Positions 24,044 through 31,103 of a DNA stretch of 36,731 nt are shown here, piece after piece; position 1 is the stretch's first letter; every line of letters begins with the position of its first letter. The position numbers and the translations under genes are program-made. The notes under the pieces were generated by a model. It was given only the letters and a program-made list of their open reading frames with translations. It did not search any database and was not told the origin of the DNA. The stretch is from Xanthobacter autotrophicus (GTDB lineage: Bacteria; Pseudomonadota; Alphaproteobacteria; Rhizobiales; Xanthobacteraceae): NCBI RefSeq assembly GCF_029991245.1, contig NZ_JAIVFO010000028.1, forward strand, positions 1 to 36,731. The letters are read 5' to 3'.

Positions 24044-25248
24044 TGAGCGACATGGATCTCATCGACGACGCGGACCTGCCCGCCGACGACGATACTGACG
24101 GCGAAGGCACGTCGATCCTGCTGTCGGATCCCGACATCACCATGATCGAGCTTCAGGCCGTGGCCGAGGCGCTGCAGGCGCCGCGCCTGTCCAGTGGGCC
24201 GACCGCCGAGGCGTTCGAGGCGGAGTTCGCCGGCTATCTCGGCCGGAAATACGCGGTGGCCGTGCCGAGCGGCACCATGGGCCTGCTCTACACCCTCAAG
24301 GCCTACGGCATCGGGCCCGGGGACGAGGTGATCTGCTCGCCCCATTCCTTCCGTGAGACGGTGCACGCCGTCAGCCTTTCCGGCGCGCGGCCGGTGTTCG
24401 CCGACATCGACTATTGGGCCGGAACGCTGGTCCCGGAAAAGGCGGCGGCGAAGATCACGGAGAAGACCAAGGCCATCGTCGCCGGCAATGCCAACGGCCA
24501 TCCGGCGCCCTGGACGGCCTTCCAGGAGCTGGCGCGGACGCACCGTCTGGCCCTCATTGAGGATTCCACCGAGGCGATCGGCTCGCGCTACAAGGGCGCG
24601 CTGGTTGGGACGTTCGGCGACACATCCGTGTTCGATTTCTCACAGCCCTTCCCGCTGGTGTGCGGCGAGGGCGGCATGGTGGTGACCGACGACATCGATG
24701 TCGCGGTGGGACTGCGGCGCTTCCGTGCCCACCGGCTGGACGAGCGCTCTTCCGTGGTGGTCTCCATGAGCGCGCCCTACCAGGGCGCGATGAGCGACGT
24801 GACCGCGGCGCTCGGCCTCGCCCAGCTGGGGCGGCTGGAAGAAATTCTGGAGCAGCGGCACACGGTCGAGCATCTCTACCAGAAGTATGTCCAGTCCTTC
24901 GAGGGCATCAAGGATCCCTTCATCGGACCGGACGTGACGGAGGTGAACTGGTTCCTCTACGTGGTGCATCTGGGCACCCGCTTCTCCAAGTCGAGCCGCG
25001 ACGCCATCGTGGACGACCTGAAGGTGGAGAAGGTGGAATCGGCGGCCTACAGCGCGCCGCTGCACCTGCAGCGCCATTACTTCGACCTCGGGTATCGCAA
25101 GGGCGACTTCCTCGTGACCGAGAAGGTGGCCGACCGGGCGATTGCCCTGCCGTTCCACACGCACCTGTCCGAGGACGAAATCGAGTTCATCGTTGCAACG
25201 ATGAAGGATGCCTCGATCAATGTAGGGGCGGGCGCCGCCATCTACTGA
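24043..25248 (+). CDS. DegT/DnrJ/EryC1-family protein lacking the PLP lysine
   Basis: A 401-residue protein of fold-type I aminotransferase shape, DegT family. Seen: LSSGPTAEAFEAEFAGYLG, AVAVPSGTMGLLYTLKAYGIGPGDEVICSPHSF, ARPVFADIDY, the PLP-ring aspartate in LIEDSTEAIGS (Asp174), and CGEGGMVVT. In the family the segment before GEGG has a lysine that holds PLP (pattern F-F-x3-K-x4-GEGG). Here it reads FDFSQPFPLVCGEGG, so Phe203 stands at that place. Normal transamination is therefore unlikely. PLP-free binding or PMP-type chemistry remains possible. It overlaps the preceding gene, so it belongs to the nifB operon. Confidence 0.85.
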   Translation: MSDMDLIDDADLPADDDTDGEGTSILLSDPDITMIELQAVAEALQAPRLSSGPTAEAFEAEFAGYLGRKYAVAVPSGTMGLLYTLKAYGIGPGDEVICSPHSFRETVHAVSLSGARPVFADIDYWAGTLVPEKAAAKITEKTKAIVAGNANGHPAPWTAFQELARTHRLALIEDSTEAIGSRYKGALVGTFGDTSVFDFSQPFPLVCGEGGMVVTDDIDVAVGLRRFRAHRLDERSSVVVSMSAPYQGAMSDVTAALGLAQLGRLEEILEQRHTVEHLYQKYVQSFEGIKDPFIGPDVTEVNWFLYVVHLGTRFSKSSRDAIVDDLKVEKVESAAYSAPLHLQRHYFDLGYRKGDFLVTEKVADRAIALPFHTHLSEDEIEFIVATMKDASINVGAGAAIY

Positions 25249-25300
25249 AGGCAAATAATATCGCACCCAACCACAAAAGTTGAAACGACAGGAGCTTATG

Positions 25301-25615
25301 ATGTCCACGGTTACGTTGAAGGTTATGCCCACCGGAAAGACCATTGAGGTTGCGGAAGGGACGAACCTGCTCGAAGCGCTCATCACCGTCGAGCCGGGCC
25401 TTGCCGCGCGGCAGGCGTCGGACAAGGACGGCAGCGCGTCCCACGTCTTCGTGCAGGAGGGCCGCAAGGGCCTCTCGAAGACCTCGCGTGAGGAGAACGA
25501 GCTGCTCGACGCAATCGTGGGCGTGGGCTCGAAGTCGCGCCTGGCCAAGTACATCACCGTTCTCGGCACCGAGAACGTGACGGTGGAACTCCTCGGCGAG
25601 TTCTCCGGCCTCTGA
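25301..25615 (+). CDS. plant-type ferredoxin-fold protein without cysteines
   Basis: A 104-residue protein with the framework of a [2Fe-2S] ferredoxin: VTLKVMPTGKTIEVAEGTNLLEALI at the start, SHVFVQEGRKGLSKTSREENELLD in the middle and SRLAKYITVLGTENVTVELL at the end. The four cluster cysteines should fall at about residues 39, 44, 47 and 83; they are Gln, Gly, Ser and Lys. The protein has no Cys at all, so it cannot bind a normal [2Fe-2S] cluster. The remaining fold is well kept, which speaks for selection on another function. Two ATGs are possible; 25301 has AGGAG at better spacing than 25298. Confidence 0.82.
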   Translation: MSTVTLKVMPTGKTIEVAEGTNLLEALITVEPGLAARQASDKDGSASHVFVQEGRKGLSKTSREENELLDAIVGVGSKSRLAKYITVLGTENVTVELLGEFSGL

Positions 25616-25623
25616 TTGGATAT

Positions 25624-25652
25624 GGGGCGCCCTGCCGGGTTCGGGGCGCCCC
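25624..25652 (+). terminator. possible terminator after the ferredoxin-like gene
   Basis: A perfect eight-base-pair stem GGGGCGCC/GGCGCCCC (25624-25631 with 25645-25652) nine bases after the stop, with only a short pyrimidine tail (TTCCC). Further hairpins follow at 25669-25698. Probably an incomplete terminator or mRNA end protector. Confidence 0.5.
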
Positions 25653-25840
25653 TTCCCGGTTGTCCTCACGGCAGGACAAAAGAAAATCCGCCCTGCCGCT
25701 GGCACGACAGGACGGATGGGTAGATGCCGGATTGGCTGCGGCATGCCGTGCCGCCGGTAGACGTTTCTGTTTTTTAGGGTCGTCGCGAAGAGGGGATGGG
25801 GATCTGCCGGTTCGCGACGAGGTCAAAGTGGAGAAGCACG

Positions 25841-26065
25841 ATGGACGCGGAAACGGTTATCATTCACTCGCGGTTCGCTCCCAACGGCACGATCGTGGAG
25901 ATCAGCGAGCGTCCCACGGGTCTGGACCCGCAGGATTGGTTTAACTTCCTGTCCTACCAGGCGGCGGACAGCTATCAGGCCCTGGCCGGCGGCCGCGGTG
26001 TCTTCCGTCTTACGCGTTCCGTGGTGGATGCGCTCAAGACCGAAGCGACCACCAAGGCCGCATGA
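25841..26065 (+). CDS. small protein of unknown function
   Basis: A 74-residue soluble protein without Cys. ETVIIHSRFAPNGTIVEISERP looks like two strands. It is followed by DPQDWFNFLSYQAADSYQALAGGRGVFRLTR, a mixed helix/strand region with many aromatics. I do not recognise the family. GGAGAAG lies before the ATG. It is the last gene before a strong terminator, 225 bases after the ferredoxin-like gene; that gap has hairpins but no good promoter. Confidence 0.75.
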   Translation: MDAETVIIHSRFAPNGTIVEISERPTGLDPQDWFNFLSYQAADSYQALAGGRGVFRLTRSVVDALKTEATTKAA

Positions 26066-26198
26066 TCAACTGGATTGTATTGAAGCCGTCCGTGGCGCAT
26101 GGCGCAATCCGGACGACTACGTAGTCCTCATGCGTCGCGGGTGTTTTGCTGGCGACGCGGTCAGTATCTGTTTTGCGGCAGGTTGCCTTGCGACGAAT

Positions 26199-26234
26199 GC
26201 TCCGGCGAAGCCTTTCGGCCCGCCGGAGCTTTTT
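26199..26234 (+). terminator. rho-independent terminator of the nifB operon end
   Basis: GCTCCGGCG pairs with CGCCGGAGC (26199-26207 with 26221-26229), followed by TTTTT. It is 134 bases after the last plus-strand gene. Confidence 0.85.
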
Positions 26235-26350
26235 CGCGTCTACAATCACCGGGTGCTTCACATCCGTGCTTCCGACGGCGGCAAGCCACGCGCGCTCTTC
26301 GGGCGCTCTTTACCCACGCAATAGGCTCAGCCAAGAATTCAGCTCAGTCA

Positions 26351-26387
26351 AGAAAACGGCCCGCCGGCGGGACTGCCGGCGGGCCGT
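26351..26387 (-). terminator. rho-independent terminator of the bolA-glutaredoxin unit
   Basis: On the minus strand a perfect 13-base-pair stem (26375-26387 with 26356-26368) is followed by TTTCTTG. It lies about 45 bases beyond the glutaredoxin stop. Confidence 0.82.
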
Positions 26388-26432
26388 TATGATGAAATCC
26401 CGGCCCCTCGCGGGCCGCCGGGGGAGGTCGGA

Positions 26433-26765
26433 TCAGGCCACGGGCGCGGCCACACCCTTCTCGGCGAGGAGGGCGGTCAGTTCGCCCGCCTGGAACATCT
26501 CGCGCACGATATCGCAGCCGCCGACGAATTCGCCCTTGATGTAGAGCTGCGGAATGGTCGGCCAGTTGGAAAAGGCCTTGATCCCCTCGCGCACGAAGGG
26601 GTCCTGCAGCACGTCGACGGCGTGATAGGGCACGCCGACCTGGGCCAGCACCTGCACGACGGCCGAGGAAAAGCCGCACTGCGGCGCCGCGGGCACGCCC
26701 TTCATGAAGAGAACCACGTCGCTGGAGGAAATGATGTCCTGGATACGTTCGGCTGAGCTGGCCAT
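26433..26765 (-). CDS. grxD: monothiol glutaredoxin (CGFS type)
   Basis: A 110-residue monothiol glutaredoxin with the signature Cys30-Gly-Phe-Ser in [16 protein letters not shown], then [20 protein letters not shown], which includes the cis-Pro and GSH-binding Gly-Gly motifs. Such proteins hold a glutathione-bridged [2Fe-2S] cluster with BolA and serve cluster trafficking or iron sensing. The bolA-type gene is directly upstream in the same unit. Its place inside the nif island suggests a nitrogenase-dedicated copy. Confidence 0.93.
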   Translation of the reverse strand: MASSAERIQDIISSSDVVLFMKGVPAAPQCGFSSAVVQVLAQVGVPYHAVDVLQDPFVREGIKAFSNWPTIPQLYIKGEFVGGCDIVREMFQAGELTALLAEKGVAAPVA

Positions 26766-26842
26766 GGCAAGAACTCCGGTGTGAAGAATAGCGGAAGAAA
26801 AAAGCGGCGGGACGGCGCTGGAGCGCCCCGATCCGGCGGAGC

Positions 26843-27076
26843 CTACTTGGGGGAGAGCGTCTCCAGCTTCAGGGCATGGAGCGTGCCGCCCATGTGGCCC
26901 TGGAGCGCGGCGTAGACCATCTGGTGCTGCTGCACCCGGCTCTTGCCCCGGAACGCTTCCGAGGTGATCCGTGCGGCATAGTGGTCACCGTCGCCGGCGA
27001 GGTCGACGATCACCACCTGCGAGTCGGGAAGCGCCTCCTTCACGAGGCGCTCGATTTCCTCTGCGGCCATAGCCAT
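26843..27076 (-). CDS. bolA: BolA family protein
   Basis: A 77-residue BolA-type protein: [37 protein letters not shown], then [29 protein letters not shown], with the conserved His in the QHQMVYAAL helix. BolA proteins pair with CGFS glutaredoxins to bind a [2Fe-2S] cluster. The start at 27076 is chosen because GGAGA lies eight bases before it; longer frames upstream do not look like the family. Confidence 0.92.
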   Translation of the reverse strand: MAMAAEEIERLVKEALPDSQVVIVDLAGDGDHYAARITSEAFRGKSRVQQHQMVYAALQGHMGGTLHALKLETLSPK

Positions 27077-27106
27077 TGCGTTGTCTCCTTGTTTCGCGCG
27101 GTACCA

Positions 27107-27122
27107 TGCAAGGTCGAAACCA
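27107..27122 (-). promoter_or_regulatory. candidate sigma-54 promoter of bolA-grxD
   Basis: On the minus strand TGGTTTCGACCTTGCA keeps GG and GC at the right distance with a good TTGCA box, but the -24 element lacks CAC. It is about 30 bases before bolA. The NifA site at 27280 could serve it. Confidence 0.5.
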
Positions 27123-27279
27123 AGTGCCATGCGCCGCCGCGAGAGAATGCGCCGACCCGCCTGCTCGGCAAGCTGATCGGATAACGCGTTCACCTTGTTT
27201 GAAGTGCGGGGGAGAGCCACCGCGGACACGGCTTCAATTCACCGGGATCGTATACCTGGCGGGCGCCGCGGGCCTGTCC

Positions 27280-27295
27280 TGTCGTAAATGCGACA
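27280..27295 (+). promoter_or_regulatory. NifA upstream activator site in the bolA / yqeB-like divergent region
   Basis: TGTCGTAAATGCGACA is an exact TGT-N10-ACA with longer palindromic arms. It lies between two divergent sigma-54 promoter candidates and could act on both. Confidence 0.8.
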
Positions 27296-27400
27296 GCCAC
27301 GAGTCCGCTTGGTTCCGAACCGGTCGATGTCGGCTGCTGCGGGGGCTTCCGACCCGCCCTCGGGGAGCGATTTCGAGCTTCAGGTTGCAGGCGTTCCAAG

Positions 27401-27416
27401 CGGCCCGGCTCTTGCT
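27401..27416 (+). promoter_or_regulatory. candidate sigma-54 promoter of the YqeB/XdhC-like gene
   Basis: CGGCCCGGCTCTTGCT has GG at 27402-27403, GC at 27414-27415 and a good CTTGCT -12 box. The -24 element is GGCCC rather than GGCAC. It lies about 35 bases before the gene. Confidence 0.6.
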
Positions 27417-27450
27417 TACAAGGTGTCGCCCCGAGGAAACGAGACCCGTC

Positions 27451-28314
27451 ATGAGCGAATTGCAACAGCAGGGCCGAACGCGCGCGCGCCGCGCTTTCGC
27501 AACGATTCTGGGGACCAACGAGATCGCCTCGGCCGTCGCCGTCGAGCTGCATCGGGGCGGCTATAGCGTCGTCCTCTCCCATGATCCCATGCCGCCGGTC
27601 ATTCGCCGCAAGATGGCGTTCCACGACGCCCTGTTCGAGGACGACGTGAGCGTGGACGGGGTGAGGGCGGAGCGCGCGGACACCGGGGTCCATATCCGCG
27701 CCGGCCTGGCGCGCAATTCGGTGCTCGTCACCAGTCTCGGCCTTCTGGACCTGATCGTGCTGGGTCCCATCGACCTGCTGGTCGACGCCCGCATGAACAA
27801 GTATCAGGTGACCCCGGACCTGCGGCGCCTCGCCAAGCTCACCATCGGGCTCGGGCCCGGGTTCAGCGGCGGCACCAATTGCGACCTCGCCATCGAGACG
27901 CGCCCGGGCAAGGAAGGCCAGATCATCCAGCGCGGCCCCACCGACGCGCCGGACGGGATCGCCCGTCCGCTCGGGAGCGCGGCCGCAGACCGCTTCGTGC
28001 GTTCGAAGCTGCCGGGTCGCTGGCATACCGCCATCGAGATCGGCGCCCGCGCCTTCAAGGATTTCCACATCGGCTATCTGGGCGGCGAATCCATCTGCGC
28101 GCCGTTCGACGGCATCGTGCGCGGCGTGGTGCGGGACGGCACGGAAGTGCCTGCCGGCGTCAAGCTTCTGGAAATCGACCCCCGCGGCCGCGGCGCCGAC
28201 TGGACCGGGCTCGATGCCCGGGCCCTGGTCATCGCCCAGGCGGTGAGCCGTGCGCTGACCTTCCGCACCGCCCGGACCGCCGATGCGCCGTCCCATCCCT
28301 ATCTGGTGAAGTGA
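27451..28314 (+). CDS. YqeB/XdhC-like molybdenum-hydroxylase maturation-type protein
   Basis: A 287-residue protein with the layout of the EF2563/YqeB family linked to molybdenum hydroxylase maturation: ILGTNEIASAVAVELHRGGYSVVLSHD at the N-terminus (a Rossmann-like start), PPVIRRKMAFHDALFEDDVSVDGV, then IDLLVDARMNKYQV, KLTIGLGPGFSGGTNCDLAIETRPG, and a C-terminal biotinyl-like fold with ICAPFDGIVRGVVRDGTEVPAG. The VDARM and IGLGPGF elements are characteristic. No molybdenum hydroxylase is nearby, so a role in Mo or cofactor handling for nitrogenase is inferred. It has a sigma-54 promoter and NifA site of its own. Confidence 0.82.
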   Translation: MSELQQQGRTRARRAFATILGTNEIASAVAVELHRGGYSVVLSHDPMPPVIRRKMAFHDALFEDDVSVDGVRAERADTGVHIRAGLARNSVLVTSLGLLDLIVLGPIDLLVDARMNKYQVTPDLRRLAKLTIGLGPGFSGGTNCDLAIETRPGKEGQIIQRGPTDAPDGIARPLGSAAADRFVRSKLPGRWHTAIEIGARAFKDFHIGYLGGESICAPFDGIVRGVVRDGTEVPAGVKLLEIDPRGRGADWTGLDARALVIAQAVSRALTFRTARTADAPSHPYLVK

Positions 28315-28356
28315 TCCGTTGAAGCCTTTCGCCAGCCCCAACGAAGGGCCGAAGTC

Positions 28357-28836
28357 ATGATCGACCTGCTGCCCAATACGGATGTCATCAATTTCGGCGA
28401 GGTGTCGGATGCGGTGAACGCGCTGCTCCAGCAGGGCGTGATTGCCTATCGTCGCGATCGCCAGCGGGCGGACGAATTGTTTCGCCAGGCCCTCGCCACC
28501 GCGCCCGCCGAATTGCCGGTCTATTTCTGCCTCTACAAGATCCACACCTACCAGGGGAATCTGGATGAGGCGGAAGCCGCGGCCGAGGGTGGCCTGAAGG
28601 AGGCGGCGAGCCAGGCGGGGTGGGACCTGGACTGGCACAAGTGGGAGCCGCACGACGTCCTGCCCGACGGGCCGGGACGATTTGCCCTCTACACACTCAA
28701 AGCGCTGGCCTTCATCCATCTGCGCCAGAGCCGGCCGGATGAGGCTGCGGAGAAGCTTGAGGCGCTGAAGATCCTCGATCCCACCGGCGCCGTAGGCTGG
28801 CCCGTGGTGGCGGCCCTGGCGGAAGGGCTGGACTGA
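28357..28836 (+). CDS. second TPR-like helical repeat protein
   Basis: A 159-residue helical protein: VIAYRRDRQRADELFRQALATAPAELPVYFCLYKIHTYQGNLDEAEAAAEGGL is two TPR-like units, and RFALYTLKALAFIHLRQSRPDEAAEKLEALKILDPTG is a third. It is paralogous in layout to the protein at 21452. It follows the YqeB-like gene after 42 bases, so the two are probably one operon. The partner is unknown. Confidence 0.82.
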   Translation: MIDLLPNTDVINFGEVSDAVNALLQQGVIAYRRDRQRADELFRQALATAPAELPVYFCLYKIHTYQGNLDEAEAAAEGGLKEAASQAGWDLDWHKWEPHDVLPDGPGRFALYTLKALAFIHLRQSRPDEAAEKLEALKILDPTGAVGWPVVAALAEGLD

Positions 28837-28866
28837 GGCCCGGGCGTGGGCGAGCCGGTCGCACCG

Positions 28867-28882
28867 TGGCAGTGGGTTTGCC
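28867..28882 (+). promoter_or_regulatory. sigma-54 promoter, upstream of a tandem pair
   Basis: TGGCAGTGGGTTTGCC has GG at 28868-28869 and GC at 28880-28881. It lies directly before a second, better promoter. Confidence 0.6.
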
Positions 28883-28884
28883 GT

Positions 28885-28900
28885 TGGCATTGCACTTGCT
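28885..28900 (+). promoter_or_regulatory. sigma-54 promoter, downstream of a tandem pair
   Basis: TGGCATTGCACTTGCT is a near-perfect -24/-12 promoter (GG at 28886-28887, GC at 28898-28899), about 40 bases before the MIP18-type gene. It is offset by 18 bases from the first promoter. No TGT-N10-ACA site is seen within 200 bases upstream. Confidence 0.8.
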
Positions 28901-28939
28901 ACTGGAACATATGACGAGGGGGCAGGAGGCAATCGGCAA

Positions 28940-29335
28940 ATGACTCAGCCAAGTGATCACGGCATTGCCGCTCCGACCACGATGATCCTCCATGGTGAGG
29001 TGCGGAGCATTGATGAGTTTGCGGAAGATGAAGCGGCGTTGATGGAAGCCATCATCGCCGGTTTGCGCACGGTGACCGACCCCGAAATTCCGGTCAACAT
29101 CTACGATCTTGGCCTGATCTATCGCATTGAGGTCAAGGACGAGGGCCTGGTTGAGATCGACATGACTCTCACTGCGCCGGGTTGCCCGGTCGCTGGGCAG
29201 ATGCTCGGCTGGGTGCAGGAGGCGGTGGTCGTGGTTCCGGGGGTTTCGGACGTAAAGATGAAGCTTGTGTTCGATCCGCCATGGGACAAGTCGCGCATGA
29301 GCGACGAGGTCCAACTGGAACTCGGGCTGATCTGA
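28940..29335 (+). CDS. MIP18/SufT-type Fe-S assembly protein
   Basis: A 131-residue protein of the DUF59/MIP18 family: IIAGLRTVTDPEIPVNIYDLGLIYRIEV, then IDMTLTAPGCPVAGQMLGWVQEAV with the family Cys, and MKLVFDPPWDKSRMSDEVQLELGL. Related proteins (SufT, PaaD) help mature [4Fe-4S] proteins. The N-terminal 30 residues are extra. It is probably a nif-dedicated Fe-S factor, given the tandem sigma-54 promoters just upstream. Downstream genes are on the other strand. Confidence 0.9.
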   Translation: MTQPSDHGIAAPTTMILHGEVRSIDEFAEDEAALMEAIIAGLRTVTDPEIPVNIYDLGLIYRIEVKDEGLVEIDMTLTAPGCPVAGQMLGWVQEAVVVVPGVSDVKMKLVFDPPWDKSRMSDEVQLELGLI

Positions 29336-29416
29336 TCACATCGATGCGTGTGACGTTAGGAATGGCCGGCCATGCGCCGGCCATTCCCGTTTCGGATCGC
29401 GCCTCGCCTGAGCGCC

Positions 29417-29701
29417 TCAGCCGAGGAATTGTGCGGCGAAGCGGGCGCGCTTCTCGTCGGTGTCGAGCCCCTTGGTGAGCGGCCATTTGTTCTCGGAGAA
29501 CAAGGCCTTGACGCCGCGCGTCACCTCGGTGCCGCGGACGTACCAGCGCTCCACCCCGTCGGGGGAGATGACGGCGGGGCCGTCGGCGCGGTGCACGCAG
29601 GCATCCTCCAGCCAGAGCCTGGTTTCCGAATACAGGAAGATGCCTGCCTTGCGGGACATGTCGTCCCGGTTTTCTTCGGTCACCACGAACATGTCGGCCA
29701 T
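29417..29701 (-). CDS. small protein of unknown function
   Basis: A 94-residue soluble protein. FLYSETRLWLEDACVHRADGPAVISPDGVERWYVRGTEV looks like a beta-rich part in which a residue tract recalls proteins with an RxDGPAVxxxDGxxxWYxxGxxx pattern. The C-terminus is helical. The single Cys is not in a cluster motif. It follows the GST gene on the minus strand and is probably in the same operon. Function unknown. Confidence 0.75.
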   Translation of the reverse strand: MADMFVVTEENRDDMSRKAGIFLYSETRLWLEDACVHRADGPAVISPDGVERWYVRGTEVTRGVKALFSENKWPLTKGLDTDEKRARFAAQFLG

Positions 29702-29730
29702 GGGTACTCTCCTTGTGGGCTTGAACGTTG

Positions 29731-29764
29731 GGCGAGTCGTGTCAGTTGGCGAATCGTGTCAGTT
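29731..29764 (-). repeat. 17-base tandem duplication over the GST stop codon
   Basis: GGCGAGTCGTGTCAGTT (29731-29747) and GGCGAATCGTGTCAGTT (29748-29764) are adjacent and differ at one base. The second copy includes the GST stop codon (29759-29761), the first copy lies just outside. A recent local duplication. Confidence 0.85.
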
Positions 29765-30412
29765 GGGAAGGCTTTGCGTCACGCCGAGCAGGGCGAGATT
29801 GTAGCCTTCCTCACGCAGCACCCGCTGCACCACGGGCCGATCCAGCATGCGCTGGTAGTGGGCGGCGAGGTTGGGCGGCAAATCCATGCCGGTCTTGTCC
29901 GCCCAGAATTCCACATAGAACAGGATGGGATCGGCGGCGGAAAATTCACCGGCCACATAGTCGCGGCCCGTGAGCGCCTGATCGAGGATGGAGAAGCCCT
30001 GGCTTACGATGTCACGGCCCAGGGTTTCCACCTTGGGCCGGTCGGTGGGGCTGGCAGCGAAGGTCGGGGTGGAGAAGATGCGCGCGAAGCCTTGGCCATG
30101 CACCGTGCCCACCACATAAACCATGGCCTCGAGGGCCCGCGCCGCCGCATCCGCGTCGGTGGGCCACAGCCGGCCGCGGCTGTGCGCGAGCCAGTAGGCG
30201 ATGGAAACCACCTCGGTCAGCGCGCTGCCGTCCGGCCGCACCAGCGCCGGGATGGTGGACTTGGGGTTCACGGCGACATAATCCGGCTTGAAATGGTCGC
30301 CGGCCGGCAGGTTCACGATGTGGGCCTCGAAGATTTCTTCCAGCTCTTCCAGGATGATGTGGATGCCGGTGGAACAGGAGCCGGGGGTCATGTAGAACTT
30401 CATCGCGGCCAT
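29759..30412 (-). CDS. glutathione S-transferase family protein
   Basis: A 217-residue GST: the thioredoxin-like N-terminus MKFYMTPGSCSTGIHIILEEL has the SCST segment of beta-class-like enzymes. NPKSTIPALV holds the cis-Pro, and LTEVVSIAYWLA matches the GSH-gamma-glutamyl site. A helical C-terminal domain with GRDYVAGEFSAADPILFY follows. Members of this family occur in nif clusters of other diazotrophs, with unproven roles. The start could be 30412 or 30403 (MKFY). It is divergent from a Rieske gene. Confidence 0.9.
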   Translation of the reverse strand: MAAMKFYMTPGSCSTGIHIILEELEEIFEAHIVNLPAGDHFKPDYVAVNPKSTIPALVRPDGSALTEVVSIAYWLAHSRGRLWPTDADAAARALEAMVYVVGTVHGQGFARIFSTPTFAASPTDRPKVETLGRDIVSQGFSILDQALTGRDYVAGEFSAADPILFYVEFWADKTGMDLPPNLAAHYQRMLDRPVVQRVLREEGYNLALLGVTQSLPN

Positions 30413-30539
30413 CAGGCGTCATCCCTCGCGCGCATCCTGGTGCGCCGTCCCGGCGGGGCGGGCGGCAGTCGGCATGCTTCATGCAAATATCGGGGCAGTT
30501 CGGAGCCCGGCCGCCGCAGCGGCTGGAAGTCCGACAGTC

Positions 30540-30555
30540 TGTTTCATTTGCGACA
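30540..30555 (+). promoter_or_regulatory. NifA upstream activator site in the GST / Rieske divergent region
   Basis: TGTTTCATTTGCGACA is an exact TGT-N10-ACA. It is about 50 bases before the Rieske start. The best -24/-12 candidate nearby (30463-30479, plus strand, GGCAG and ATGCT) lies upstream of it, so which gene it controls is unclear. Confidence 0.65.
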
Positions 30556-30603
30556 GGGGCCGGCATGTTCAGGCTGGCGCGTTTCAGGCAGGACGGGAGC
30601 GGG

Positions 30604-31059
30604 ATGGGGATGTCTGCCGACGAAATCGATATTTATGCCATCTGCGAGATTGAACAGATTTCCCCTGGCGCGGCCAAGGCGTTCGACCTGTCCCGGGTCA
30701 TGGATGATGGCGAGGCGCGCCCCTTCCGCATCGTGGTGATCCGCACCGCGGTCCGGGAATTTGCGGGCTATGTGAATGCCTGCCCCCACCAGGGCACTTG
30801 GCTGAATATCGGCGGCGGCGAATTCTTCAACGCGGATCGCACGCGCCTGCGCTGCGGCCGCCATGGCTCCCTGTTCGACATCGAGAGCGGCGCCTGCGTG
30901 GAAGGCGCCTGCGAGGGCAAGCATCTGGAGCCCATCGCCCTTGCGGTTGTCGGCCGCGACGTGTGCCTGTGCGGCGTCCGGCTGGTGGAAGAGGAACAGC
31001 GCCCCTTCCCGTATGACGATTTCGACGACACCATGGAGATCATGATCTCGCCCGACTGA
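30604..31059 (+). CDS. second Rieske [2Fe-2S] protein
   Basis: A 151-residue soluble Rieske protein. The ligands are Cys60-Pro-His62 in NACPHQGTWLNIGGGEFF and Cys84-Gly-Arg-His87 in RCGRHGSLFDIESG. ACVEGACEGKHLEPIAL parallels the paralogue at 13668 (VCIDGPCKGRSL), which also has an acidic tail. Start candidates are 30565, 30604 and 30610; 30604 is chosen because GGGAG lies just before it. The stop overlaps a possible start (TGATG at 31057) of the next gene. It leads an operon with two small proteins and a truncated haemoglobin. Confidence 0.85.
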   Translation: MGMSADEIDIYAICEIEQISPGAAKAFDLSRVMDDGEARPFRIVVIRTAVREFAGYVNACPHQGTWLNIGGGEFFNADRTRLRCGRHGSLFDIESGACVEGACEGKHLEPIALAVVGRDVCLCGVRLVEEEQRPFPYDDFDDTMEIMISPD

Positions 31060-31103
31060 TGGCCGGGATCGCGTGGCAAGAAGATGTCCGGGGTGGAGAC
31101 GGG

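Larger units (their letters stand above)
26066..26432. other. intergenic region between convergent units
   Basis: No gene is supported in these 367 bases. They contain the plus-strand terminator at 26199-26234 and the minus-strand terminator at 26351-26387. The stretch between (26235-26350) shows nothing I can interpret. Confidence 0.7.

Noticed and set aside
25700-25716. Perfect TGGCACG -24-like element
   Set aside because: The -12 position twelve bases on has no GC; spacing and second box fail.
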